A stretch of DNA of 64,000 nt, taken from the NCBI RefSeq assembly GCF_030433855.1, contig NZ_JARUXC010000019.1:1-64000 (forward strand), given 5' to 3'. Below the pieces are notes generated by a model that was not told the origin of the DNA, did no database searches, and worked only from the letters and a program-made list of their open reading frames with translations. Within the stretch, counting starts at the first letter, position 1, and every line of letters begins with the position of its first letter. This document shows, piece after piece, positions 1 through 9,123 of this stretch. The translations under genes and the position numbers were made by a program. The DNA is from Agreia sp. PsM10. GTDB lineage: Bacteria; Actinomycetota; Actinomycetes; Actinomycetales; Microbacteriaceae.

Positions 1-123
<123 letters not shown>

Positions 124-178
124 CCGTGGTCGACTTACGCGGGTGAGGGATGGGACGGCGGTAGGGCCGCCCGGAGGG

Positions 179-1195
179 CTAGCCCCAGCAGTTCTCGGCA
201 CCCCACGCGGTGTCCTTGGACTCGACGCCGTCGACGGGCTTGTCGGTGATCAGCTGCGAGCCCGTGTCGTTGAACCCGGAGGGCTTGGTTCCGTCTTTCG
301 CGTAGGCGACGATCGCCTCGACGCCCTGCTCCGCCATCTTCGCGGGGAACTGCATGACGGTCGCGCCGATGACGCCGTTCTTGACGTTCTCGACGCCGGT
401 GCAGCTGCCGTCGATCGAGCCGATGGTCACCTGGTCCTGCAGCCCGGCGGCCTTGATGGCCTCGTAGGCGCCGGCGGCGGCGGGCTCATTGATCGTGTAG
501 AGGGCGTTGACCTCCGGTGCGCGCTGCAGCAGGTTCTCCATGGCGGTCTGGGCCTTGGTCTGGTCGCCGTTGGTGTTCTCCTGGCCGACGATCTCGGAGG
601 AGCCCTCCTCGATCCCGAATCCGGTGAGGAACCCGTCGTGACGGAAGGTGTCGACCGTGCCGCCCGGTGTGCCGTCGAGCATGATGAGCTTAGGGTCGGC
701 GTCTCCCAGGGTGGCCTTGACCCACTCGCCCTGGCTCTCGCCCGCGGCTGTGTTGTCGGTGGCGAAGGTGGCGTCGACCGCGTCCTCCGGGTCGGTGGCC
801 GTGTCGAGCGCGATGACGATGACGCCGGCGTCGCGCGCCTGCTTGATGGCGTTGAGGATGCCGGACGACGAGTTCGGCGTGATCATGATGCCCTTCACGC
901 CTTGGCTCACCAGGTTCTCGATCGCGGCGACCTGGCCCTCGTTGTCGCCGTCGAATGCGCCGGCGAGGGCGATGAGCTCTGCCCCGTCTTTCTCCGCGGC
1001 GGCCTGGGCCGACTCGCGCAGCTTGACGAAGAACGGGTTCGAGTCGGTCTTCGTGATCAGACCGATCTTGATGTCGTCCGAGCTGCCGCTCGAGCTCGAT
1101 CCGCTGTCGCCGCTGCATCCCGCCATGCCCAGAACGAGCGCTCCGGCGAGCAGCGCCGAGCCGATGGCGAACGGCCTTCTGTGATTCTTCAACAT
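179..1195 (-). CDS. Sugar ABC transporter substrate-binding lipoprotein (fructose/ribose type)
   Basis: A 338-residue type I periplasmic-binding protein that captures a sugar outside the cell for an ABC importer. It has a lipoprotein signal: basic start, hydrophobic stretch and lipobox GMAGC with Cys27, then a Ser/Gly-rich linker. The mature part opens with IGLITKTDSNPFFVK, which resembles FrcB-type fructose-binding proteins, so fructose is an inference. The ATG at 1195 is chosen because AAGGGAG precedes it and the lipobox fits; longer frames upstream run through the operator. The gene reads towards the contig end, so the permease and ATPase genes probably lie beyond the sequence. It is divergent from the LacI gene, with a shared operator between them. 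Confidence 0.9.
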   Translation of the reverse strand: MLKNHRRPFAIGSALLAGALVLGMAGCSGDSGSSSSGSSDDIKIGLITKTDSNPFFVKLRESAQAAAEKDGAELIALAGAFDGDNEGQVAAIENLVSQGVKGIMITPNSSSGILNAIKQARDAGVIVIALDTATDPEDAVDATFATDNTAAGESQGEWVKATLGDADPKLIMLDGTPGGTVDTFRHDGFLTGFGIEEGSSEIVGQENTNGDQTKAQTAMENLLQRAPEVNALYTINEPAAAGAYEAIKAAGLQDQVTIGSIDGSCTGVENVKNGVIGATVMQFPAKMAEQGVEAIVAYAKDGTKPSGFNDTGSQLITDKPVDGVESKDTAWGAENCWG

Positions 1196-1262
1196 CTGTG
1201 GACTCCCTTGGCCTCGATATTTGCCGGGCTTCGGTGCCCGACGGCCTAACCATAGGGACAGA

Positions 1263-1286
1263 ACAAGCGCTTGCGCAAGCGCTTGT
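1263..1286. promoter_or_regulatory. 24-bp perfect palindrome, LacI-family operator
   Basis: The 24 bases are an exact inverted repeat holding two copies of CAAGCGCTTG (1264-1273 and 1276-1285) whose centres are 12 bp apart. AAGCGCTT is a classic LacI-family core. The site lies between the binding-protein start at 1195 and the LacI start at 1360, so it probably controls both. The regulator identity is inferred from position and motif. Confidence 0.85.
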
Positions 1287-1359
1287 ATGAATTCGTTACC
1301 TGAGTGTGTATGGTGTGATTCAGCGCGGCCCGACGCGTGTCGACAATGGAGTATTCGCA

Positions 1360-2409
1360 ATGGCCACAATGGATGACGTCGCCCGCCACGCAGGGGTGTC
1401 CGGTTCTACGGTGTCGCATGTGCTCAATGGCACGAGGCACGTCAGCCCCGCGACTCAGGCCCGAGTTCAGGCATCCATCGACGAGCTCGGCTACCGGCAC
1501 AACACCGTGGCCCGCGCTCTGGCGGCCGGCAAGACCCACACCGTGGGACTCTCGATCTCGGCCCTCACCAACCCCTACTTCGGCCCTCTGGTGCACGCCA
1601 TCGAGAAGCGTGTGACCGACGCGGGCTACATGCTGGTCATCGGCGATTCGCACGACGAGGGCGTGATGGAGCGACGTGTCGTCGAGTCCCTGCTGAGCAG
1701 GCGGGTCGATGGCCTCATCGTGGCTCCGTCGGTGGGGTCGGAGCACATCACCATCCCTCAGATCCTCAAGGCGGGAACCCCCCTGGTTCTGATCGACCGC
1801 AACGCCGACGTCGACGTCGATCAGGTCACTCCCGAGAACATCGAATCGGCCTATCGGCTCACCAGCCACCTGATCGAGCTCGGCCACCGGCGGATCGCCG
1901 TGGTGACGGGTCTGATCGGACTCGCCTCGACGTCCGAGCGGTATGCGGGCTACGCCCGCGCGCTGGCCGAGTACGACATCGAACTCGACGAGTCGCTCGT
2001 GCTCAACGGAGCATCGAAGAAGGAGACCGCAGACCGCGTCGTGACAGCACTCTTCGCGCAGTCGGATCGCCCCAGCGCACTCGTCGTGCTCAACAACTCC
2101 ATGACGATCGGTGCCCTGCGCGCTCTCCGCCGACTCGGCCTGCACATTCCCGCCGACGTGGCCTTCGTCTCGTACGACGACTTCGAGTGGAGCGATCTGT
2201 TCGAGCCTCGGCTCACCACAGTTGCCCAAGATGTCGAGGCGATGGGCGAGCAGGCGGTCGAACTGCTGTTGGCCCGTATGAACGGCGACACGAGCGAAGC
2301 GCGTCGCATCCGGGTGCCGACCACGTTCGAGCATCGCAATTCCTGCGGCTGCGACACCCAGGCGCCCCACCCCGTCGCCGACGAAACGTCCGACAGTCTC
2401 CCCACCTGA
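1360..2409 (+). CDS. LacI-family transcriptional regulator
   Basis: A 349-residue repressor. The N-terminal helix-turn-helix is MDDVARHAGVSGSTVSHVLNG (residues 4-24), followed by a hinge and a periplasmic-binding-protein-like effector domain that begins near HTVGLSISALTNPYFG. The ATG at 1360 is chosen because GGAG at 1348-1351 sits 8 nt upstream and because the family HTH starts right after it. A start at 1306 would add 18 unrelated residues and come close to the operator. The gene is divergent from the sugar-binding lipoprotein and directly precedes the aldolase gene (44-nt gap). It is therefore a local regulator of sugar uptake and ketose breakdown, and probably of itself through the palindrome at 1263-1286. 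Confidence 0.92.
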   Translation: MATMDDVARHAGVSGSTVSHVLNGTRHVSPATQARVQASIDELGYRHNTVARALAAGKTHTVGLSISALTNPYFGPLVHAIEKRVTDAGYMLVIGDSHDEGVMERRVVESLLSRRVDGLIVAPSVGSEHITIPQILKAGTPLVLIDRNADVDVDQVTPENIESAYRLTSHLIELGHRRIAVVTGLIGLASTSERYAGYARALAEYDIELDESLVLNGASKKETADRVVTALFAQSDRPSALVVLNNSMTIGALRALRRLGLHIPADVAFVSYDDFEWSDLFEPRLTTVAQDVEAMGEQAVELLLARMNGDTSEARRIRVPTTFEHRNSCGCDTQAPHPVADETSDSLPT

Positions 2410-2453
2410 GCACGTCCCCACAACAGCCCGTCCCACCTGAGCAGAGGAATACC

Positions 2454-3476
2454 ATGCCCATTGCAACGCCCGACGCCTACCGCGCCATGCTCGACCGAGC
2501 GAAGGAGCTCGGTTTCGCCTACCCCTCGATCAACGTCACGAGTTCGCAGACACTCAACGCGGCCCTGCAGGGCTTCGCCGACGCGGAGAGTGACGGCATC
2601 ATCCAGGTCTCGGTCGGTACGGCGCTGTACCTCTCAGGCAATCGCGTGCAGGATCGCGCCATCGGGTCGAAGGCGCTCGCCCTCTACGCCCACGAGGTCG
2701 CCCAGCGCTACGGCGTGACCGTGGCGCTTCACACCGATCACTGCCCTGCCGAGAGCCTCGACGACTGGGTGCGACCGCTGATCGCGGACTCGATCGAGCG
2801 GCGCTCACGCGGCCTCGACCCGCTGTACCAGTCGCACATGTGGGACGGCTCGGCCGTGACCCTCGATGAGAATCTCGAGGTCGCCAAGCGTCTTCTCGAG
2901 GACTCGGTCAAGGCCGACACGCTGCTCGAGATCGAGGTCGGCGTCATCGGCGGCGAGGAGGACGGCGTCTCCCACGAGATCAACGACAAGCTGTACTCCA
3001 CTGTCGAGGATGCCCGCGCGACCATCGCGGCCCTCGGCGCCGGCGAAAACGGCCACTACCTCACGGCGCTGACATTCGGTAACGTTCACGGGGTTTACAA
3101 CCCCGCTTCGGTGAATCTCCGTCCCGAGATCCTTGGAGAGATCCAGGCCGTGATCGGTGCAGAGACCGGCAGGGACAAGCCCTTCGACCTCGTCTTCCAC
3201 GGGGGGTCGGGATCGAGTGCCGAGGACATCGCCGCCGCAGTCTCGCACGGTGTCATCAAGATGAACATCGACACTGACACCCAGTACGTATTCACGAAGT
3301 CGATCGCGGGCCACATGTTCGGTCACTGGAACGAGGTGCTGAAGATCGACGGCGAGTTCGGCAACAAAAAGGCCTACGACCCCCGCTCGTGGGGAAAGCC
3401 CGCCGAGAACGCCATGGCTGCCCGCGTCGTCGAGGCCGCCGAGAAGTTGGGATCTGCCGGCAAGTCGATGCGGTGA
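2454..3476 (+). CDS. fbaA: Class II fructose-bisphosphate (ketose-bisphosphate) aldolase
   Basis: A 340-residue zinc aldolase that cleaves fructose 1,6-bisphosphate, or a related ketose bisphosphate, to dihydroxyacetone phosphate and an aldehyde. HTDHC (93-97) carries the catalytic Asp95 and zinc ligand His96. TFGNVHGVY carries His212 and FHGGSGS carries His249, the other zinc ligands. KMNIDTDTQY is the phosphate and substrate loop. The length matches long class II enzymes. The start at 2454 has GCAGAGG upstream. The gene follows the LacI gene by 44 nt and probably shares its control. It could be the glycolytic enzyme or one dedicated to the imported sugar; the local context favours a shared sugar regulon. 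Confidence 0.93.
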   Translation: MPIATPDAYRAMLDRAKELGFAYPSINVTSSQTLNAALQGFADAESDGIIQVSVGTALYLSGNRVQDRAIGSKALALYAHEVAQRYGVTVALHTDHCPAESLDDWVRPLIADSIERRSRGLDPLYQSHMWDGSAVTLDENLEVAKRLLEDSVKADTLLEIEVGVIGGEEDGVSHEINDKLYSTVEDARATIAALGAGENGHYLTALTFGNVHGVYNPASVNLRPEILGEIQAVIGAETGRDKPFDLVFHGGSGSSAEDIAAAVSHGVIKMNIDTDTQYVFTKSIAGHMFGHWNEVLKIDGEFGNKKAYDPRSWGKPAENAMAARVVEAAEKLGSAGKSMR

Positions 3477-3519
3477 CGCCCCAGCGCTGACACCTCCGTG
3501 CCCGGATCAGCGACCCCGG

Positions 3520-5262
3520 TCAGTGGTCGGAGGCGCGGGGCCTCAGTCGGGTCTCCTCGACGTCGAGCATCGCCTGGGCCTGGGCGAGGATCCGCGACGG
3601 GTACGCGCCCCGGCGGCGCGCATCCAGAAGCCGTTCGCGTTCGGCGAGCACCACGGCCAGCCGCAGCTGCCGGTAGACGCGGTGGGGCGTCTCGCCGTCG
3701 CCAGACGCGGTGCGCGACGCCTCGTGCGAGCGTTCCCACGCGGCTTCGGCCCTGAGGAACGACGACTGGCGCACCCTCTCGACCACGTCGGGATCGACGT
3801 CGTTCGTGCCTTCGATGGCCGACGCGGGGTCGTCGAGTACGGCCAGGCCGGCGAAGCTGATCTCGTCGAGCAGGGTGGCGAGTTCGCGCCTGTCCTCGGC
3901 CTCGTCGACGCCCTGGATTCCGAGCAGGCGGATGAGCCAGGGCAGTGTGCCGCCCTGCACGATGAGGGTGACCACGGCGACGGTGAACGCGATGAGGATG
4001 AGCTGCGAGCGGTAGGGGATGTCGGCCGGCAGCGACTGCGCGGCCGCCAGCGTGACCACGCCGCGCATGCCCGACCAGCTCAGAACGACGCCGCCGCGCC
4101 AGTCGATGCTCTCGCGGCGCAGCTGCTCGAGATCGCTGCGTCTGCGCTGGTACATCCGCTCCTCTCGCAGGCGCCGCCGCGCCGTCCAGACGCCTCGGTG
4201 GGGTGTCTTCCGATAGTGGTGGAGCGCGAGGAGGTTCTTGTAGGTGAGCTTCTCGGCGTGCTCCGCGCGTCTCTTCAGCATGTACACGAGCGGGCCGATC
4301 CAGAGGAAGCGCACCAGGGTCAACGCGACGACGGCGATGAGACCGAGCCCGATGGCATCCGTCACGCTGAGGACCTCTGGGTTCTCGACGTCGTTGATGA
4401 GTGTTCGGATCTCGAGCCCGATCAGCAGGAACACGCCGTTCTCGAGCAGGAACTGGATGGTGCGCCAGTTGATTCGGTCGCTGATTCGCGCCTGCGCCGA
4501 GAACGCCGACGGCGCGTGGTGCCCGGTATAGAGGCCGGCCACCACCACCGCGAGAACGCCGGATGCGCCGAGCGCCTGGGTGGGAAGGAACGCCAGGAAC
4601 GGCACGGCGATGGAGATCGCGGTGTCGAGCACGGGGTCGTCGAGCTTGGTGCGCACGAACACCGAGACCAGGCCGGCGAGCAGACCGACGACGATGGCCA
4701 CGAAGACGGCGAAGAGGAAGTCGCCGATGGTCTCCCACGGAGAGAGCAGGCCGCCTGCGGCGGCTGCCGTGGCCGAACGCAGCAGCACCAGCGCGGTCGC
4801 GTCGTTCACGAGGCCCTCGCCCTCGAGCACGGTCAGGATGCGCGGCGGCAACCCGAGACGGCGGCCGATCGACGTGGCGGCCACGGCGTCGGGCGGGCTG
4901 ATGATCGCGCCCAGCGCGATGGCCGCGGCCAGGTTGAGGTCTGGCAGCATCGTGTAGAGCAGGAAGCCCGTGCCGAAGGCGGTGACGATCACGAGCACGA
5001 CCGAGAGGCTCGTGATGGTGCTGAAGTTGCGCCTGAAATCGACGACGGGCACGCTGATGGCCGCCGCATAGAGGATGGGCGGAAGCACCACGTCGAGCAC
5101 GAGCTCGCCCTCGATGTGCAGCTCGGGGAATCCGGGCAGGAACGAGATTCCGACGCCGACGATCACCAGAATGATGGGAGCGGCGACCCCGAGGCGCTTC
5201 GAGAAGTACGCGACCGCGACGATGACCGCGATGCCGAATACTGCGTAGACGCCGAGTTCCAT
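3520..5262 (-). CDS. Na+/H+ antiporter, CPA1 (NhaP/NHE) family
   Basis: A 580-residue membrane protein with about 12 predicted helices in its first 400 residues and a charged cytosolic tail. It exchanges protons for sodium (or potassium) across the plasma membrane. The CPA1 signature GEGLVNDATALV holds the Asn-Asp pair of the ion site. ISPPDAVAA is the preceding conserved helix and SGMRGVVTLAAA the later one. A basic loop rich in Arg and Glu (HAEKLTYKN to LEQLRRES) interrupts the last helices. A -10 at 5272-5277 puts transcription at about 5265, so ATG 5262 is preferred to the in-frame GTG at 5268. The gene is divergent from the MFS gene at 5347. Confidence 0.9.
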   Translation of the reverse strand: MELGVYAVFGIAVIVAVAYFSKRLGVAAPIILVIVGVGISFLPGFPELHIEGELVLDVVLPPILYAAAISVPVVDFRRNFSTITSLSVVLVIVTAFGTGFLLYTMLPDLNLAAAIALGAIISPPDAVAATSIGRRLGLPPRILTVLEGEGLVNDATALVLLRSATAAAAGGLLSPWETIGDFLFAVFVAIVVGLLAGLVSVFVRTKLDDPVLDTAISIAVPFLAFLPTQALGASGVLAVVVAGLYTGHHAPSAFSAQARISDRINWRTIQFLLENGVFLLIGLEIRTLINDVENPEVLSVTDAIGLGLIAVVALTLVRFLWIGPLVYMLKRRAEHAEKLTYKNLLALHHYRKTPHRGVWTARRRLREERMYQRRRSDLEQLRRESIDWRGGVVLSWSGMRGVVTLAAAQSLPADIPYRSQLILIAFTVAVVTLIVQGGTLPWLIRLLGIQGVDEAEDRRELATLLDEISFAGLAVLDDPASAIEGTNDVDPDVVERVRQSSFLRAEAAWERSHEASRTASGDGETPHRVYRQLRLAVVLAERERLLDARRRGAYPSRILAQAQAMLDVEETRLRPRASDH

Positions 5263-5271
5263 GGTCACTAC

Positions 5272-5277
5272 AGGGTA
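5272..5277 (-). promoter_or_regulatory. -10 element for antiporter gene (near-leaderless)
   Basis: TACCCT on the minus strand predicts a transcript start at about 5265, three bases before ATG 5262. Confidence 0.5.
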
Positions 5278-5334
5278 CTGGGGCTATGTTCCGGCCACGT
5301 TTCGCAGCACGGGCCAAACTACATGCCTAGGCTA

Positions 5335-5340
5335 TATAGT
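5335..5340 (+). promoter_or_regulatory. -10 element for MFS gene (leaderless)
   Basis: TATAGT followed by exactly six bases and then the GTG at 5347, so the mRNA should begin at the start codon. There is no Shine-Dalgarno sequence. Confidence 0.65.
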
Positions 5341-5346
5341 TGATCA

Positions 5347-6588
5347 GTGCCAACTTCTACCTCACCCCACACCGGATCCATCCTCAAGCAGCCGCTCGCG
5401 GTCTGGGCGGTCGCATTCGCCAGCGTCATCGCGTTCATGGGCATCGGCCTCGTCGACCCGATCCTGCCCGCCATCGCGAAGAGCCTGAAGGCCAGCCCGA
5501 CGGAGACCTCGCTGCTGTTCACGAGCTACCTCGTGGTCACCGGCCTCGCCATGCTGATCACGAGCTGGATCTCGAGCCGCATCGGCGCCAAGAAGACTCT
5601 GCTCATCGGTCTCGCGCTGATCATCGTGTTCGCCGCGCTCGCCGGGGCTGCGGGCAGCGTCGAGGGCGTCATCGGCTTCCGCGCCGGATGGGGGCTCGGC
5701 AACGCGCTCTTCATCTCGACCGCGCTGTCGACCATCGTCGGCGCGGCCAGCGGGGGAAGCGGCGCGGCGATCACGCTCTACGAGGCCGCGCTCGGAGTCG
5801 GCATCGCCGTCGGCCCGCTGCTCGGCGGCACCCTGGGCACGATCAGCTGGCGGGGTCCGTTCTTCGGCACCGCGGTGCTGATGGCCGTGGGATTCATTGC
5901 GATCGTCACGCTGCTGCGCGAGGACAGGACCGCCAAGCGCACGCCCACGAAGCTGTCGGCGCCGTTCACCGCCATGAAGGTACCCGGCATCCGCTACCTC
6001 GCCGGAATCGCCCTGTTCTACAACATCGGCTTCTTCGTGCTGCTGGCCTACACGCCCTACCCCCTGGGGCTCGACGAGATGGGCCTCGGCTACACCTTCT
6101 TCGCGTGGGGACTCTCCGTGGCCGTCACCTCGGTGTTCGTCGCGCCCCTGCTCACGAAGCGCATGAAGCGCACGAGCGTGCTCAAGCTGGTGCTCACGAT
6201 CCTCGCCCTCGACCTGATCGCCGGCGGCATCGTGATCGACTCGCAGGCGGGCCTGATCGTCTGCATCGTCATCGGCGGCCTCATGCTCGGAATCGTGAAC
6301 ACGGTGCTGACCGAGAGCGTGATGGAGGCGAGCGACCTGCCCCGATCGGTGGCCTCGTCGTCGTACTCCGCGGTGCGCTTCCTCGGTGGTGCTTTCGCCC
6401 CTCCCGGCGCCGCCGCCCTGGCCGCGGCGATCTCGCCGAGCGCGCCCATGTACGCGGGAGCCGCATCCGTGCTGGTCGCCGTGCTGATCGCGTTCCTCGG
6501 CCGCAAGGCCCTGCGCCGGGTGGACTCCGCCCACGAGGAGAGCCCGCTCGCCGAGGCCGAGGCGATCACCGTGGGCGAGGCGCTCTGA
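5347..6588 (+). CDS. MFS transporter, probable drug/metabolite exporter
   Basis: A 413-residue major facilitator with about 12 helices. The stretch SLLFTSYLVVTGLAMLITSW followed by ISSRIGAKKTLLIGL is the helix 2 to loop 2-3 region that carries the family G-x-(L/I)-x-D/R-x-x-G-R/K-K type motif. The conserved acidic position in helix 1 (MGIGLVDPILPAIAKSL) resembles the DHA1 drug-proton antiporters. The start is GTG 5347. The substrate cannot be read from sequence. Its neighbour is the divergent CPA1 antiporter; the next gene downstream has its own -10. Confidence 0.88.
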   Translation: MPTSTSPHTGSILKQPLAVWAVAFASVIAFMGIGLVDPILPAIAKSLKASPTETSLLFTSYLVVTGLAMLITSWISSRIGAKKTLLIGLALIIVFAALAGAAGSVEGVIGFRAGWGLGNALFISTALSTIVGAASGGSGAAITLYEAALGVGIAVGPLLGGTLGTISWRGPFFGTAVLMAVGFIAIVTLLREDRTAKRTPTKLSAPFTAMKVPGIRYLAGIALFYNIGFFVLLAYTPYPLGLDEMGLGYTFFAWGLSVAVTSVFVAPLLTKRMKRTSVLKLVLTILALDLIAGGIVIDSQAGLIVCIVIGGLMLGIVNTVLTESVMEASDLPRSVASSSYSAVRFLGGAFAPPGAAALAAAISPSAPMYAGAASVLVAVLIAFLGRKALRRVDSAHEESPLAEAEAITVGEAL

Positions 6589-6621
6589 CCGATTCCGAGG
6601 GCGATCGGCAGGGCACAGGAC

Positions 6622-6627
6622 TAGCCT
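6622..6627 (+). promoter_or_regulatory. Likely -10 element for the dehydrogenase gene
   Basis: TAGCCT sits about 50 bases before the ATG at 6679, which predicts a 5' leader of roughly 45 nt. Unlike its neighbours, this gene is not leaderless. Confidence 0.45.
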
Positions 6628-6678
6628 GAGCGCGCCGTCCCGTTTCGGGGCGCACGATGCTCCAGGAATGGGACCCTC

Positions 6679-7741
6679 ATGAAGGCCGCCCGGTACTACG
6701 GAAGAAAAGACATCCGCATCGAGGAGATCCCGGAGCCTCTCGTGCAGCCGGGCACCGTCGCGATCGACGTGGCCTGGTGCGGCATCTGCGGCACGGACCT
6801 GCACGAGTATCTCGACGGGCCGATCTTCGTACCGGCCCCCGGCCCCCGGGCATCCGCACCCGCTGTCGGGCGAGGAGGCGCCCGTGACCATGGGGCACGA
6901 GTTCTCGGGCACGGTGACGGCGCTCGGCGAGGGTGTCACCGACCTCGTCGTCGGCGAGAACGTGGTCGTCGAGCCCTACATCATCGGGCCGGATGTCGCT
7001 GTCGGGCCGGGCAACGAGTACCAGCTCTCTGCAGACATGAACTTCATCGGGCTGGCGGGTCGCGGCGGCGGGCTCAGTGAGAAGATCGTCGTCGAACGAC
7101 GCTGGGTGCACCCGATCGGCGACATCCCTCTCGATGTGGCCGCCCTCATCGAGCCCCTCGCCGTGGGTCATCACGCGTTCGTGCGCAGCGGTGCCGTCTC
7201 GGGCCAGGTCGCGCTGATCGGCGGCGCGGGCCCCATCGGGCTGCTTCTGGCGGCCGTGCTCAAGGCGGAGGGGCTCACCGTGATCATCTCCGAGTTGAGC
7301 CAGGCCCGCAAGGAGAAGGCGCGCAGCACGGGGGTGGCAGACCACGTTCTCGATCCCTCCGAGGTCGATGTCGCAGCGACGGTGCGGGAGCTCACCGGGG
7401 GAGTCGGGGCCGACGTGGGATTCGAATGCTCGAGCGTGAACGCCGTGCTCGACACTCTGCTCGATGCGGTGCGGCCGGCCGGCGTGGTGGTCAACGTCTC
7501 GATCTGGGGGCATCCCGCGACCGTCGACATGCAGAAGCTCGTTCTCAAGGAGATCGACCTGCGCGGCACGATCGCGTACGCCAACGATCATCCGGCCACG
7601 ATCGCGCTCGTGCAGCAGGGCAAGGTCGACCTCGCCCCGTTCATCACGGCGAAGATCGCGCTCGACGACCTGGTGGCGCAGGGCATCGACGTGCTGACCC
7701 ACCACAACGAGACGCAGGTGAAGATCCTGGTGCATCCGTAG
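6679..7741 (+). pseudogene. 2,3-butanediol dehydrogenase (zinc MDR family), frameshifted by a 7-bp duplication
   Basis: The first frame (from 6679) encodes MKAARYYGRKDIRIEEIPEP and WCGICGTDLHEYLDGPIFVP, then goes out of frame at about 6841. The second frame carries HPHPLSGEEAP and GHEFSGTV through to the stop at 7741. Together they match a zinc-dependent medium-chain dehydrogenase of the acetoin/2,3-butanediol type: catalytic zinc Cys in CGICGTD, GHE, and the Rossmann motif GGAGPIG. The break is an exact tandem copy of GGCCCCC (6834-6840 and 6841-6847). Removing one copy gives PAPGHPHPLSG in a single frame and a 351-residue protein of normal family length. It is either a recent loss-of-function change, a reversible slippage site, or a sequencing error. 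Confidence 0.88.
6834..6847 (+). repeat. 7-bp tandem duplication causing a frameshift
   Basis: Two adjacent copies of GGCCCCC, followed by GGG. Seven bases shift the reading frame of the dehydrogenase, and deleting one copy restores it exactly. Confidence 0.9.
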
Positions 7742-7809
7742 CCGTGCGCTCGGGGCCGTCGGGGTGCGGTGGAGGAGCGGACAGGGGGTGCGGCGGCCCG
7801 AAACGCCCG

Positions 7810-7815
7810 TAGCCT
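7810..7815 (+). promoter_or_regulatory. -10 element for second MFS gene (leaderless)
   Basis: TAGCCT, six bases, then GTG 7822. Confidence 0.65.
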
Positions 7816-7821
7816 GAGAGG

Positions 7822-9117
7822 GTGCCACGCCCCCTCGACCTCTTCCGCCGTCGATCGGGCGCCGCCGCTCCCCGCGAGCGTCTCTCCCGCGACGTCTATG
7901 TTCTCGGCCTCATCGCCTTCTTCGTGATGGTCGGCTTCGGAGTGGTCGTTCCCGTTCTGCCCGTTTTCGTGCGCAGCTTCGGTGTCGGCTACGCCGAGGT
8001 CGGCGCCGTCGTATCGGCCTTCGCCCTCATGCGCCTCGTCGCGAGCCCCTTCGTCGGCAAGCTCATCGACCTCATGGGCGAGCGGGTGGTGCTCGCCGTG
8101 GGCATCGGCATCGTCGCGGTATCGAGCGGACTCGTCGGGATCGCCGCTGACTATCCGCACCTCCTGATCCTGCGCGGCGTCGGCGGAATCGGCTCCGCCA
8201 TGTTCACGGTCGCCGCCATGACGCTGCTGCTCGGCTCGACCAGCGCCGCGCATCGCGCCCGTGCCGTGGGCTTCTACCAGGGCGGCTTCCTCATCGGCGG
8301 CATGACAGGGCCCGCGATCGGCGGCCTGCTCGCCACGATCTCGCTCACCGCTCCGTTCTTCTTCTATGCGGGCACGCTCGCCGTGGCCGGCATCGTCGGC
8401 CTCGTGCTGCTGCGACCCCGCGCGCAGCCCGCCGGCGGGCAGGCCGCGGCCGCGGGCGCTCCGGATGCCGACGGCTCGGTGAATCCGCTGGTTCCCCTTC
8501 GCGACGTGCTGCGGGATGCGCGCTTCCGCGCCGCCTGCCTCGCGAACTTCGCGCAGGGCTGGAACTCCTTCGGGGTGCGCAGCGCCCTCATCCCCGTGAT
8601 CGTCGTCGAGGTGATCAAGGGACCGAGCTCGTTCACGGGCATCGCGTTCGCCATCGCCGCCGTCGCCCAGACCCTGGCGCTCGGCCCGGCGGCGCGCTTC
8701 ATCGATCGTGCAGGGCGCAAGCCGGCCCTCGTGCTGTCGCTGGCCGCGGCGGCGGCGCTGACCGTGGCCATCTCGTTCACGGGCGACATCGTCACGCTCA
8801 CGGTTCTGCTCAGTCTCTACGGTGTCGTCTCGGCGTTCCTCGGAATCGCTCCCGCGGCATCCGTCGGCGACGTCGTCGGCCGACGCGGCGGGCGTGGCAT
8901 CGCCATCTTCTCGATGAGCTCCGACATCGGCGCCATCGTGGGGCCGCTCGCGGCGGGCGCGCTGGTCGACGCCTTCTCGTTCCCCGTGGCCTTCGGCGTG
9001 GGCGCCGTCTTCTTCCTGGCTGCATCGCTCTACTCGCTGCGGATGCCCGCGACGGTGTCGGCGGCTCCCGCTAGCGTGGGGTCCGACGACATCAGGGCCG
9101 ACCGGCGAGAGGGCTGA
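7822..9117 (+). CDS. MFS transporter, multidrug-resistance type
   Basis: A 431-residue major facilitator, about 12 helices, of the DHA1/TetA-like type. Helix 1 reads FFVMVGFGVVVPVLPVFVRSF. Loop 2-3 carries GKLIDLMGERVVL, and helix 5 GFYQGGFLIGGMTGPAIGG is the antiporter motif C region that marks exporters. A Pro/Ala/Gly-rich loop (residues about 195-225) links the two halves. The GTG at 7822 is the start because the -10 lies six bases upstream. The stop is 6 nt before the nuclease-helicase ATG, so the two are probably cotranscribed, though no shared function is evident. Confidence 0.88.
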   Translation: MPRPLDLFRRRSGAAAPRERLSRDVYVLGLIAFFVMVGFGVVVPVLPVFVRSFGVGYAEVGAVVSAFALMRLVASPFVGKLIDLMGERVVLAVGIGIVAVSSGLVGIAADYPHLLILRGVGGIGSAMFTVAAMTLLLGSTSAAHRARAVGFYQGGFLIGGMTGPAIGGLLATISLTAPFFFYAGTLAVAGIVGLVLLRPRAQPAGGQAAAAGAPDADGSVNPLVPLRDVLRDARFRAACLANFAQGWNSFGVRSALIPVIVVEVIKGPSSFTGIAFAIAAVAQTLALGPAARFIDRAGRKPALVLSLAAAAALTVAISFTGDIVTLTVLLSLYGVVSAFLGIAPAASVGDVVGRRGGRGIAIFSMSSDIGAIVGPLAAGALVDAFSFPVAFGVGAVFFLAASLYSLRMPATVSAAPASVGSDDIRADRREG

Positions 9118-9123
9118 GAATCC

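Noticed and set aside
3374-5343. Long open frames antisense to the antiporter gene, and similar long antisense frames elsewhere (7588-10563, 20239-24027, 28441-31368, 56446-59199)
   Set aside because: High GC leaves few stop codons in other frames. These frames are rich in Arg, His, Pro and Gly without domain motifs, while the opposite strand encodes clear families.
6679-7741. Programmed frameshift in the butanediol dehydrogenase gene
   Set aside because: The break is an exact 7-bp duplication and there is no slippery heptamer with a pseudoknot. Simple mutation or sequencing error fits better.
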